Source: Streptomyces luteogriseus (GTDB lineage: Bacteria > Actinomycetota > Actinomycetes > Streptomycetales > Streptomycetaceae). From it: a stretch of DNA of 64,000 nucleotides. The position numbers and the translations under genes are program-made. Position 1 is the first letter of the stretch, and every line of letters starts with the position of its first letter. The notes under the pieces are model-generated. The model was not told the origin of the DNA, did not search any database, and worked only from the letters and a program-made list of their open reading frames with translations. The stretch spans positions 4,774,001-4,838,000 of the forward strand of contig NZ_JACHMS010000001.1 in NCBI RefSeq assembly GCF_014205055.1, given 5' to 3'. Shown in pieces: positions 34,404 through 43,155 of the stretch.

Positions 34404-35423
34404 GTGACGGTCAGCATCACCGATGTCGCCGAGGCCACCGGGGTCTCGGCGTCCACCGTGTCCCGCGCCCTGCGCGGCCGCTCGGGAGTGTCGGAGGAGA
34501 TGCGGGCCCGGATCGTCGCGGCCGCCGCCGAACTGGGCTATACCGCCTCCCGCTCGGCCTCCAGCCTGGCCAGCGGACGCACCTACACCATCGGCGTCGT
34601 CGTCCCGTACGTCGGCCGCTGGTTCTTCGGCACGGTGCTGGACGCGGCCGAGAAGGTCTTCAGCGCCGCCGGCTACGACGTCCTGCTGTACAACCTCGGC
34701 TCACCGGAGGCGCGCAAGCGCTTCTTCACCAAGCTGCCGATCCGCAAGCGGGTCGACGCCGTGCTGTCCCTGCTGATCCCGGACCCGGAGGAGGCCGCGG
34801 CCCTGTGCTCCCTCGGCGTGCCGCTGGCGACCACGGTCGGCGGCGCCCGGACCGGCTTCACGGTGGTCGGCATCGACGACCGGGGCGGCGCGGAGAGTGC
34901 CGTACGGCACCTGGTGAACCTGGGCCACCGGCGGATCGGCATGATCTCCGGCGCCAGCGAGCCGCTGCACTGGACCACGCCCCTCGACCGCCGGCAGGGC
35001 TACCTGGACGTGCTCGCCGACGCCGGGATCGAGCCCGACACCGCCCTGGAAGCCGACGGCGGTTACACGGTCGAGGGCGGTGAGCGGGCCATGACGGAGC
35101 TGCTGGCGCTGCGCCATCCGCCGACCGCCGTGTTCGCCCAGTCCGACGAGATGGCGATGGGCGCGCTGCGCGCCCTGCGCCGGCACCGGCTGAGGGTTCC
35201 GGAGGACGTGTCCGTGGTCGGCTTCGACGATCACGAGCTGTCCGAGGTGGTCGGGCTGACCACCGTGGCCCAGCCGGTCGCGGCCCAGGGCCGGGAGGCG
35301 GCCTTGCTGCTGCTGAGGCGTCTTGAGGGACCGAACGCCGGGTCGTCGCGCCCCGTCGAGATGCCCATCCGCTTCATCCTCCGCGAGACCACCGCTCCGC
35401 CGCACACCGGCCGCCAGCGGTAG
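34404..35423 (+). CDS. LacI-family transcriptional repressor, 339 aa
   Basis: Residues 1-50 contain the LacI HTH (SITDVAEATGVSASTVSRAL) and hinge helix (ASSLASGRT). The rest is a periplasmic-binding-protein-like effector domain (TIGVVVPYVGRWFFG, GIDDRGGAESAVRHL, DVSVVGFDDHELSEVV). It sits between a GH32 gene and a sugar ABC transporter and probably represses both until a fructoside or its breakdown product is present. GGAG precedes its GTG start. Confidence 0.92.
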   Translation: MTVSITDVAEATGVSASTVSRALRGRSGVSEEMRARIVAAAAELGYTASRSASSLASGRTYTIGVVVPYVGRWFFGTVLDAAEKVFSAAGYDVLLYNLGSPEARKRFFTKLPIRKRVDAVLSLLIPDPEEAAALCSLGVPLATTVGGARTGFTVVGIDDRGGAESAVRHLVNLGHRRIGMISGASEPLHWTTPLDRRQGYLDVLADAGIEPDTALEADGGYTVEGGERAMTELLALRHPPTAVFAQSDEMAMGALRALRRHRLRVPEDVSVVGFDDHELSEVVGLTTVAQPVAAQGREAALLLLRRLEGPNAGSSRPVEMPIRFILRETTAPPHTGRQR

Positions 35424-35524
35424 CGCCTCGTCCTTCCCCGGCTCCCCCCTTGCTCCCTCTCCTCCCCCCTGCCCCTCCCCACTGTCCGCGCAGCCACCCG
35501 CACACCCCGCTCGGAGGCACCACC

Positions 35525-36865
35525 ATGATCACCGGCCACGGAAAACACCGCCGTACGGGCCTGACGGCCCTCGCCCTGCTGCCGCTGGCCGCGCTGGCCG
35601 CCTGTGGCGGCGGGGGCGGCAGCGACACGTCCGCCGAGGAGGGCAGCGGCAAGGGCACCATCAGCGTCTGGGCCCACCAGGGCCAGGCGAGCGAGACGGC
35701 CGCGCTGCAGAGCGCGGTGAAGTCCTTCAACTCCTCGCAGAACGCCGTCAAGGCCGAGCTGAAGCTGATCCCCGAGAAGGACTACACCAAGACCATCACC
35801 GCCACCGACGCCTCCGAACTGCCGGACGTGCTGGAGTTCGACGGCCCGACGATGGCGAACTTCGTCTACAACAGCAAGCTCGCCCCGGTCGACGGCCACG
35901 TCTCCGCCAAGACCCTCGGCAACGCCACGGACGCGATCAAGGCGCAGGGCGAGATCGGCGGCAAGCACTACGGCCTGGGCATGTTCGACGCAGGGCTCGG
36001 CATGTACGCCAACAAGAAGCTGCTGGACGCGGCCGGCGTGAAGTACCCGACGAGCGCGGACGACGCCTGGACGGCCGAGGAGTTCGGCAAGGCCCTCAAG
36101 GCGCTGAAGGGCGAGGACTCCGACGGCAAGGTCCTCGACATATCCGAGCAGTACGGCTTGGCCTCCGAGTGGGGCACCTTCGGCTTCTCCCCGATCGTCT
36201 GGTCGGCCGGCGGCGGGCTGCTGAAGGACGGCAAGGCGGAGGGCGCCCTCGACAGCCCGAAGGCCGTCTCCGCGATGAAGACCTTCCAGTCCTGGAAGCC
36301 CTACGTCGACCCCAACACCGACGGCAACGCCTTCGCCAAGGGCAAGGTGGCGCTGAGCTGGGTCGGCCACTGGAACTACCCCGCCTACAGCAAGGCCCTC
36401 GGTGACGACCTCGCCGTGCTGCCGCTGCCGGACTTCGGCAACGGTCCCAAGACCGGGCAGGGCTCGTGGGCCTGGGGCATCGGCGCCGACAGCAAGAACG
36501 GCAAGGCCGCCGGCACCTTCCTGGACTACCTGCTGAACGACGACAACGTCGGCGCGATGACGAAGGCCAACGGCGCGGTGCCCGCCACCAAGACCGCGCT
36601 GGCCAAGAGCGACCTCTACAAGAAGGGCGGCCCGCTCCAGCTCTTCGCCGACCAGCTCGCGGCGCCCTGCGGCGACAGCGACATCACCTCCTCCTGTGTC
36701 GCCGTCACCCGCCCGGTGACCGCCGGATACCCCACCGTCACCGCCAAGTTCAACACGGCCCTGAACTCGATCTACGGCGGCGCCGACCCCGAGGAAGCCC
36801 TGCGGAAGGCCGCCCGCGCCATCGACCGGGACTTCACCGACAACGCCGGCTACGAGATCCCGTAA
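35525..36865 (+). CDS. Sugar ABC transporter substrate-binding lipoprotein, 446 aa
   Basis: A lipoprotein signal with lipobox LAAC (Cys near residue 27) is followed by a Gly/Ser linker. The fold is a family 1 (MalE-like) solute-binding protein: TISVWAHQGQASE, LIPEKDYTKTITATDASELPDVLEFDG, GWGIG-type WAWGIGADS and a late disulphide pair (APCGDSDITSSC). It would be anchored outside the membrane and capture oligosaccharides. First gene of a three-gene operon with two permeases. CGGAGG lies upstream. Confidence 0.92.
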   Translation: MITGHGKHRRTGLTALALLPLAALAACGGGGGSDTSAEEGSGKGTISVWAHQGQASETAALQSAVKSFNSSQNAVKAELKLIPEKDYTKTITATDASELPDVLEFDGPTMANFVYNSKLAPVDGHVSAKTLGNATDAIKAQGEIGGKHYGLGMFDAGLGMYANKKLLDAAGVKYPTSADDAWTAEEFGKALKALKGEDSDGKVLDISEQYGLASEWGTFGFSPIVWSAGGGLLKDGKAEGALDSPKAVSAMKTFQSWKPYVDPNTDGNAFAKGKVALSWVGHWNYPAYSKALGDDLAVLPLPDFGNGPKTGQGSWAWGIGADSKNGKAAGTFLDYLLNDDNVGAMTKANGAVPATKTALAKSDLYKKGGPLQLFADQLAAPCGDSDITSSCVAVTRPVTAGYPTVTAKFNTALNSIYGGADPEEALRKAARAIDRDFTDNAGYEIP

Positions 36866-36966
36866 CCCGCAGGACGCATCGGCCCGGGCGGGCCGTCGGT
36901 GACGTGGTGCCGCGACGCGGCCCGCGTGCCGGCCGGGCCCGCCCCGCCGGGAAGAGGACCCCTCCC

Positions 36967-37959
36967 GTGAAAACCGTGGAACCCGCGCACGTCGCGGCCC
37001 CAGGCCGGGCGCAGGCCGTCTCGTCCGCACCCCCCGCCAAGCCCCCGCGTCCCGCGCGCGGCAACCGTGACCGGCTGCACGGGCTGCTGATGTCCGCCCC
37101 GGCCGTCGTCGGGCTGATCGCCTTCGTCGGCATCCCGTTCGGCTACGCCGTGGTGCTCTCCTTCTACAACGTCCGCCTCGGCTCGCCCCTGGAGCCCGCC
37201 TTCTTCGGCGTGGAGCACTACCGGCGGCTGTTCACCGACCCCGACCTGTCCGGCCCGTTCCTGCGGGCGCTGCTGAACAACCTGACCTTCGCCGTCGTCG
37301 TCGTACCGCTCCAGACGGGGCTGGCGCTGGCGCTGGCGATCCTGCTCAACCGCAAGCTGAAGGCGATCGGCCTGTTCCGGTCCTTCTTCTTCATGCCGGT
37401 GGTCTTCCCCATGGCGCTGGTCGCCGTGATCTGGCGGCTGATCCTCGCCCGCAGCGAGCAGGGCATGCTCAACTCCCTGCTGGACACGGTGAGTTTCGGC
37501 AACTGGGGCGCCTTCGACTGGCTCGGTGACGGCCTCACCGCGATGGGCTCGATCATCGTGCTGTCGGTGTGGCAGGGCGTCGGCTTCCAGATGGTCATCC
37601 TGCTCGCCGGCCTCCAGCAGATCCCGGGCGAGCTCTACGAGGCCTCCGAGCTGGACCGGGCCTCGCGCTGGCAGCAGTTCCGGCACGTCACCCTGCCCGG
37701 CATCCGCGGCACCCTCGTCTTCGTCGCGATGCTGACCTCGGTGCTGTCCTTCCGGGTCTTCGACCAGGTGTACATCCTCATCCGCGGCGGCGGCCTGGAC
37801 GAGGACGCCACCCGGACGGTGATGTACCAGGCCGTCACCACGGCCTTCGACCAGAACAACATCGGCCAGGCCTCGGCCGTCACGGTGGTGTTCTTCCTGA
37901 TCGTCGTCGCCCTGACGATCGTCCAGCGCCGCGTCGTCCGGCCCGACAACGAGGACTGA
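36967..37959 (+). CDS. Sugar ABC transporter permease, MalF type, 330 aa
   Basis: A GTG start with GAGG upstream gives a 40-residue Pro/Ala-rich tail, then six TM segments. The binding-protein-dependent permease motif (EAA loop) reads ELYEASELDRASRWQQFRHVTLPGI near residue 225, where it contacts the ATPase. Its gene is 101 bases after the binding protein gene and 7 bases before the second permease gene. Confidence 0.93.
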   Translation: MKTVEPAHVAAPGRAQAVSSAPPAKPPRPARGNRDRLHGLLMSAPAVVGLIAFVGIPFGYAVVLSFYNVRLGSPLEPAFFGVEHYRRLFTDPDLSGPFLRALLNNLTFAVVVVPLQTGLALALAILLNRKLKAIGLFRSFFFMPVVFPMALVAVIWRLILARSEQGMLNSLLDTVSFGNWGAFDWLGDGLTAMGSIIVLSVWQGVGFQMVILLAGLQQIPGELYEASELDRASRWQQFRHVTLPGIRGTLVFVAMLTSVLSFRVFDQVYILIRGGGLDEDATRTVMYQAVTTAFDQNNIGQASAVTVVFFLIVVALTIVQRRVVRPDNED

Positions 37960-37966
37960 CTGACCC

Positions 37967-38809
37967 ATGGCCATGACCCGTACGCCCGTACGCCGCGTCC
38001 TCGACTACGCCGTCCTGAGCGTCCTGGCGTTCGTCTTCGCCCTCCCCGCGCTCTACCTCTTCCTCGGCAGCCTCAAGCCGTCCGACGAGGTCCTGAACGG
38101 CCTGTCCGGCTTCCTGCCCACCCACCTCTCCTTCGACAACTACACAGCCGTTCTCGACAGCCTGAACTCCGAGAGCACCGGCTACTTCTGGCAGTTCATG
38201 GGCGTGTCGGTGCTGCTGTCGTTCGTGGTGGTGGCGGGCGGGCTGATCGTCAACTCGATGGCGGCCTACGGGCTGACACGGCTGAAGTGGCGCGGGCAGA
38301 ACGCGGTGTTCACCCTGGTCCTGCTGCTGATGCTGATCCCGTTCGAGTCGGTGGCGGTGCCGCTGTTCTACATGTTCAACGGCCAGCGCAACACGCTGTT
38401 CATCCAGGCGCTGCCGTTCGTCGCCAACGCCTTCGCGATCTACCAGTTCCACACGTTCTTCAAGAAGATCCCGACGAGCATCGAGGAGGCGGCCCGGCTG
38501 GACGGCGCGGGACCCTGGCGCACTTTCTTCGCGATCATCGTGCCGATGTCCCGGCCGGTGTTCGCCTCGGTCGCGATCCTCACCTTCCTCATCCAGTGGG
38601 GCTCCTTCCTGTGGCCGGTGCTGATGGTGTCCGACCCGTCCGTGCGCCCCCTGCCCCTGGAGATGAGCGTCTTCCAGGGCCAGCAGCCGCCGGACTGGGG
38701 CCAGATCCTCGCCTTCGGAGTGCTGCTGGTGCTGCCCGTGCTGATCGTCTTCGCGTTCTTCCAGCGCTGGTTCGTCGAGGGCGTGGCCAGCTCCGCGGTC
38801 AAGGGCTGA
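37967..38809 (+). CDS. Sugar ABC transporter permease, MalG type, 280 aa
   Basis: Six TM segments and the EAA loop SIEEAARLDGAGPWRTFFAIIVPMSRP near residue 165 identify the second permease. The start MAMTRTPVRRVLDYAVLS is typical. No ATPase gene follows. Streptomyces sugar transporters usually rely on the shared ATPase MsiK encoded elsewhere, which fits. Confidence 0.93.
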   Translation: MAMTRTPVRRVLDYAVLSVLAFVFALPALYLFLGSLKPSDEVLNGLSGFLPTHLSFDNYTAVLDSLNSESTGYFWQFMGVSVLLSFVVVAGGLIVNSMAAYGLTRLKWRGQNAVFTLVLLLMLIPFESVAVPLFYMFNGQRNTLFIQALPFVANAFAIYQFHTFFKKIPTSIEEAARLDGAGPWRTFFAIIVPMSRPVFASVAILTFLIQWGSFLWPVLMVSDPSVRPLPLEMSVFQGQQPPDWGQILAFGVLLVLPVLIVFAFFQRWFVEGVASSAVKG

Positions 38810-38850
38810 GCCGGGCCGTCACCGTCAGTGGCCGGATGCATCCTGGACGC

Positions 38851-41736
38851 ATGACGGATCTCGAAGCACAGCTGCGTGCCGTCGTCCGGGGCGAGGTCGG
38901 GTTCGACGTCACGTCCCGGGCGCTGACGACCATGGACGCGTCCAACTACCGGCGGGTCCCGGCGGGCGTGGTCGCTCCGCGTGACGCCGACGACGTCGCG
39001 GCGGTACTCGCGGTGTGCCGGGAGCGAGAGGTGCCCGTCGTCGCCCGCGGCGGAGGCACCTCCATCGCCGGGCAGGCCACCGGCACCGGTGTCGTCCTGG
39101 ACTTCACCCGGCACATGAACCGGCTGGTCGCCCTGGATCCCGAGGCGCGGACGGCCGTGGTGCAGCCGGGGCTGGTGCTGGACCGGCTCCAGGAGGCCGC
39201 CGCCCCGCACGGGCTGCGCTTCGGGCCCGACCCGTCCACGCACAGCCGCTGCACGCTCGGCGGCATGATCGGCAACAACTCGTGCGGCTCGCACTCCGTG
39301 GCGTGGGGGACGACCGCGGACAGCGTGCGCGAGCTGGACGTCGTCACCGCGCGGGGCGGGCGGCTGCGGCTCGGGCGGGACTGGGCCGGGGCACCGGACG
39401 GGCTGCGAGAACTGGCCGAGGGGGAACTCGCCCGGCTGCGCACCGGTTTCCCGGAGCTGCCCCGCCGCATCTCCGGCTACGCGCTGGACGCCCTGCTGCC
39501 GGAGAACGGCGCCGACGTGGCCCGCTCCTTCTGCGGCTCCGAGGGCACGCTCGGGGTGCTGACGGAGGCGGTCGTACGCCTCGTCGAGGCGCCACGCGCG
39601 CGTGCGCTGGCCGTGCTGGCGTACGCCGACGAGAGCGCGGCGGCCGAGGCGGCGGCCGGGCTGCTGCCCTTCGGGCCGCTCACGGTGGAGGGGATGGCCG
39701 CGGACCTGGTGCCGTCCCCGGCCGCGCTGCCGCGGGGCGGGGCCTGGCTGTTCGTGGAGACCGGCGGGGAGTCGGCGGTCGAGGCACGCGCGCGTGCGGA
39801 GGCGATCGTGCGGGCCGCCGACGTCGTGGACGCGCTCGTGGTCACCGACCCGGCCGGGCAGCGTGCGTTGTGGCGGATCCGGGAGGACGCGAGCGGTACG
39901 GCGACGCGCATGCCGGACGGCACCGAGGCGTGGCCGGGCTGGGAGGACTGCGCGGTGCCGCCCGCCCGGCTCGGGGCGTATCTGCGGGACTTCCGGGCGC
40001 TGATGACGGCGCACGGGCTGCGCGGCACGCCGTACGGGCACTTCGGGGACGGCTGCATCCACGTCCGGATCGACTTCGACCTGCTGACGGCGCCCGGCGT
40101 CGCCCGTTTCCGCCGCTTCTCCGAGGAGCTCGCGGAGCTGGTGGTGGCGCACGGCGGGTCGCTGTCGGGGGAGCACGGGGACGGGCAGGCGCGGGCGGAG
40201 CTGCTGCCGAGGATGTACGGGGCCGAGATGGTCGGCCTGTTCGAGCGGGTCAAGGGCGTGTGGGACCCGGACGACCTGCTCAACCCCGGGATGCTCGTCC
40301 GCCCCGCGCCCCTGGACAGCGGCCTGCGCTTCTCCGTCCTGCCCCGCGAGCCGGTCGACGTGGCCTTCGGCTACCCCTCGGACGGCGGCGACTTCGCGGC
40401 GGCGGTGCGGCGCTGCGTGGGCGTCGCCAAGTGCCGTACGACCTCGGTGTCCGGCCCGGGCGTCATGTGCCCGTCCTTCCGGGCGACGGGCGCGGAGGAA
40501 CACTCCACGCGTGGGCGGGCCCGGCTGCTGCACGAGATGCTCGCCGGTGATGTGGTGACGGACGGCTGGCGCTCGGAGGAGGTCCGGGACGCGCTGGACC
40601 TCTGCCTGTCCTGCAAGGGCTGCCGGTCGGACTGCCCGGTCGGGGTCGACATGGCCACGTACAAGGCGGAGTTCCTGCACCGGCACTACGCCGGCCGGCG
40701 CCGCCCCGCCGCACACCACGCGCTGGGCCGCCTGCCGGAGTGGCTCCGGGCGGTCTCCCGCACCCGCACGGCGTGGCTGGTCAACGCGCTGTCCGCGGTA
40801 CCGCCCCTGGCATGGGCGGCGAAACGGCTGGGCGGTCTCGCGCCCGAGCGGGAGATCCCACGGCTGGCGACGCGGACGTTCAGCCGGTGGTGGGAGCGGC
40901 GCAGGGCACCCGGAGCCTCCGCGCAGGGCGACCTGGTGATCCTGTGGCCCGACACCTTCACCGAGCACCTCTCACCGGCCGTGGGGCGGGGCGCCGTACG
41001 GGTGCTGGAGGCGGCCGGGCTGCGGGTGGCGCTGCCGCCGACGCTGCGCCTGGAGAAACCGCCGGTGGGCGACGGCAGGACGGTCGCCCTCGACCCGCTG
41101 TCCCTGCTGCGCGGCCGGGGCCGGGTCTGCTGCGGGCTGACGTACGTGTCGACGGGGCAGCTGGACCGTGCCCGGGCCGTCATGCGCCGCACGCTCGACC
41201 TGATGGAACCGGTCCTGGAGACCGGTGCCCCGGTCGTCGTCCTGGAGCCGAGCTGCGCCGCGGCCCTGCGCACGGACGTCCCCGAGCTGCTGCACGAGGA
41301 CCCGCGCGCGGCCCGGCTCGCCGCGAAAGTCCTCACGCTCGCGGAGACGCTGGAGCGCCACGCCCCCGGCTGGACACCGCCGCGCGTCGACCGCCCGGTG
41401 GCCGGGCAGACCCACTGCCACCAGCACGCGGTGCTCGGCGACGCCGCCGACCGCCGGCTGCGGGAGGCGGCCCTGCTCACCGGCGAACTGAGCGGCGGCT
41501 GCTGCGGCCTCGCGGGAAACTTCGGCTTCGAGAAGGGCCACTACGAGGTGTCCGCCGCCTGCGCGCAGGAGCAACTCCTGCCGTCCGTACGGGACGCCCC
41601 GGACGGCACGGTGGTGCTGGCGGACGGCTACTCCTGCCGCACCCAGCTGGAGCAGCTGGCGGGTGTGCGGGGCCGGCATCTGGCGGAGGTGCTGGCCGAG
41701 GCGCTGGAGGAGGACCTCCGGCGCGAGGGCGCGTGA
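38851..41736 (+). CDS. FAD-linked oxidase fused to Fe-S subunit (D-lactate dehydrogenase-like), 961 aa
   Basis: The N-terminal half is a PCMH-type FAD-binding domain of the D-lactate/glycolate dehydrogenase family (VVARGGGTSIAGQATG, GGMIGNNSCGSHSVAWGTTADSV, GSEGTLGVLTEAV), with the C-terminal cap SGEHGDGQARAELLPRMYG. The second half is a GlcF-like electron-transfer part: CLSCKGCRSDCPVGVD and KCRTTSVSGPGVMCP bind 4Fe-4S clusters. Two CCG segments (VVLEPSCAAALRTD and GGCCGLAGNFGFEKGHY) follow. This single chain resembles a GlcD-GlcF fusion or Dld-II. It probably oxidises D-lactate or another D-2-hydroxy acid and passes electrons to quinone. Single gene. Confidence 0.9.
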   Translation: MTDLEAQLRAVVRGEVGFDVTSRALTTMDASNYRRVPAGVVAPRDADDVAAVLAVCREREVPVVARGGGTSIAGQATGTGVVLDFTRHMNRLVALDPEARTAVVQPGLVLDRLQEAAAPHGLRFGPDPSTHSRCTLGGMIGNNSCGSHSVAWGTTADSVRELDVVTARGGRLRLGRDWAGAPDGLRELAEGELARLRTGFPELPRRISGYALDALLPENGADVARSFCGSEGTLGVLTEAVVRLVEAPRARALAVLAYADESAAAEAAAGLLPFGPLTVEGMAADLVPSPAALPRGGAWLFVETGGESAVEARARAEAIVRAADVVDALVVTDPAGQRALWRIREDASGTATRMPDGTEAWPGWEDCAVPPARLGAYLRDFRALMTAHGLRGTPYGHFGDGCIHVRIDFDLLTAPGVARFRRFSEELAELVVAHGGSLSGEHGDGQARAELLPRMYGAEMVGLFERVKGVWDPDDLLNPGMLVRPAPLDSGLRFSVLPREPVDVAFGYPSDGGDFAAAVRRCVGVAKCRTTSVSGPGVMCPSFRATGAEEHSTRGRARLLHEMLAGDVVTDGWRSEEVRDALDLCLSCKGCRSDCPVGVDMATYKAEFLHRHYAGRRRPAAHHALGRLPEWLRAVSRTRTAWLVNALSAVPPLAWAAKRLGGLAPEREIPRLATRTFSRWWERRRAPGASAQGDLVILWPDTFTEHLSPAVGRGAVRVLEAAGLRVALPPTLRLEKPPVGDGRTVALDPLSLLRGRGRVCCGLTYVSTGQLDRARAVMRRTLDLMEPVLETGAPVVVLEPSCAAALRTDVPELLHEDPRAARLAAKVLTLAETLERHAPGWTPPRVDRPVAGQTHCHQHAVLGDAADRRLREAALLTGELSGGCCGLAGNFGFEKGHYEVSAACAQEQLLPSVRDAPDGTVVLADGYSCRTQLEQLAGVRGRHLAEVLAEALEEDLRREGA

Positions 41737-41777
41737 GGCGTTCGGGCCACGGCACGGGCCCGCCCGAGTGTCTGAGC

Positions 41778-41805
41778 TTGGGAGGGACGGGCCCGCTCCT
41801 AGGCT
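41778..41805 (+). promoter_or_regulatory. Promoter of the FemX-like gene
   Basis: TTGGGA (41778-41783), 16-base spacer, TAGGCT (41800-41805): a close match to Streptomyces housekeeping promoters, about 45 bases before the GAAGGAG ribosome binding site. Confidence 0.6.
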
Positions 41806-41856
41806 CACGGCACCAGTCACTGCCCGTCGAGGGCCGCTGCTCGAAGGAGCCCGCGC

Positions 41857-42993
41857 ATGAGCGTCCGCGTCCAGCCGATCACCCGTGACGAGCACCTCGC
41901 GTTCGTCACGGCCCGCCCCTCCGCCAGCCACACCCAGCTCCCGTCCTGGGGCGAGGTGAAGCCCGACTGGCAGGCGGAGAGCCTCGGCTGGTTCGACGAC
42001 GGCGGGCAGCTCGTCGGCGCGGGACTGGTGCTGCTGCGCCCGCTGCCCGGGCCGCGGGTGCCCGGGCTGCCGCGCTACCTCGCGTATCTGCCCGAGGGCC
42101 CGCTGCTCGACTGGTACGGGCCCGGCCTCGAACGGCTGCTGGAGCCGATGCTCGCGCACCTGAGACGGCGCGGCGCCTTCGCGGTGCGGATGGGCCCGCC
42201 GGTCGTGGTGCGCCGCTGGAGCGCCGACACGGTCAAGGCGGCGATCGCGGACCCGGCCGCCCGGCGGCTGCGCGACGTGCGGGCGACGTCGTACGAACCG
42301 CGCGCGGGCCAGGTCGCGGACGGTCTGCGCCGCATGGGCTGGCGGCAGTCCGAGGCCTCGGGCGAGGACGGCTTCGCTGCCGGGCAGCCCCGGTACGTCT
42401 TCCAGGTGCCGTTCGCCGGCCGGTCGCTGGAGGACGTCCACAACGGCCTGAACCAGCAGTGGCGCCGCAACATCAAGAAGGCGGAGAAGGCCGGGGTGAA
42501 GGTCGTGCGCGGCGACCTGGGGGACCTGCCGGCCTTCCACGAGCTGTACGGCGAGACCGCCGAACGGGACGGGTTCATCCCCCGCCCGCTGCCGTACTTC
42601 CAGCGCATGTGGAGCGCGCTCACCGCCGAACACCCGGACCGGATGCGGCTCTACCTCGCCTACCACGACGGCGAGGTGCTCGCCGCGGCCACCATGCTGA
42701 CCGTCGGCGACCACGTCTGGTACTCCTACGGCGCCTCCACCGGCCGCCGCCGCGAGGTCCAGGCGAGCAGCGCCGTGCAGTGGCGCATGATGACCGACGC
42801 GCACGAACTCGGCGCCGCCGTCTACGACCTGCGCGGCATCACCGACACCCTGGAGGAGTCCAGCCACCTGCTGGGCCTGCTCCGCTTCAAGGTGGGCACC
42901 GGCGGCGAGGCCGTGGAGTACCTCGGCGAATGGGACTATCCGATCAACCGGCTGCTCTACAAGGCGCTGAACCTCTACCTCGGCCGCCGCTGA
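41857..42993 (+). CDS. FemX/FemAB-family peptidoglycan aminoacyltransferase, 378 aa
   Basis: Two GNAT-like halves of the FemAB fold are visible. The N-terminal HTQLPSWGEVKPDW and LPRYLAYLPEGPLLDW segments and the central QQWRRNIKKAEKAGVKVVRGD (conserved RR-I-KA-A-G) are diagnostic. The C-terminal YSYGASTGRRREVQASSAVQWRMM and YDLRGI close the second half. FemX in Streptomyces attaches the first glycine to LL-diaminopimelate of the peptidoglycan stem, using Gly-tRNA. The start has a strong GAAGGAG. It is membrane-associated but without TM segments. Confidence 0.88.
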   Translation: MSVRVQPITRDEHLAFVTARPSASHTQLPSWGEVKPDWQAESLGWFDDGGQLVGAGLVLLRPLPGPRVPGLPRYLAYLPEGPLLDWYGPGLERLLEPMLAHLRRRGAFAVRMGPPVVVRRWSADTVKAAIADPAARRLRDVRATSYEPRAGQVADGLRRMGWRQSEASGEDGFAAGQPRYVFQVPFAGRSLEDVHNGLNQQWRRNIKKAEKAGVKVVRGDLGDLPAFHELYGETAERDGFIPRPLPYFQRMWSALTAEHPDRMRLYLAYHDGEVLAAATMLTVGDHVWYSYGASTGRRREVQASSAVQWRMMTDAHELGAAVYDLRGITDTLEESSHLLGLLRFKVGTGGEAVEYLGEWDYPINRLLYKALNLYLGRR

Positions 42994-43025
42994 CGTCTCA
43001 CGGCCCGAGACAGAGGCAAAAGGGG

Positions 43026-43054
43026 TTCACGCACCTGACGAAGTCCATTACCCT
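43026..43054 (+). promoter_or_regulatory. Promoter of the EamA gene
   Basis: TTCACG (43026-43031), 17-base spacer, TACCCT (43049-43054). Confidence 0.5.
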
Positions 43055-43063
43055 GGACTGTGC

Positions 43064-43102
43064 AGTGCATCGGGATGTACGTTGAGTGCATTCCGGTGTA
43101 CG
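43064..43102. promoter_or_regulatory. Operator-like direct repeat, 21-bp period
   Basis: AGTGCATCGGGATGTACG (43064) and AGTGCATTCCGGTGTACG (43085) are spaced by exactly two DNA turns. They sit immediately after the predicted start of transcription; ATGTAC-N5-GTGCAT forms a near-dyad at the junction. Confidence 0.5.
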
Positions 43103-43155
43103 CACCGCACATTCGCGTCACCCCTGACACCGCCCCCGAAGCACAGGACCCGCCC

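Noticed and set aside
38440..40968. An 842-codon minus-strand frame opposite the D-lactate dehydrogenase-like gene
   Set aside because: Antisense shadow of a well-supported enzyme gene.
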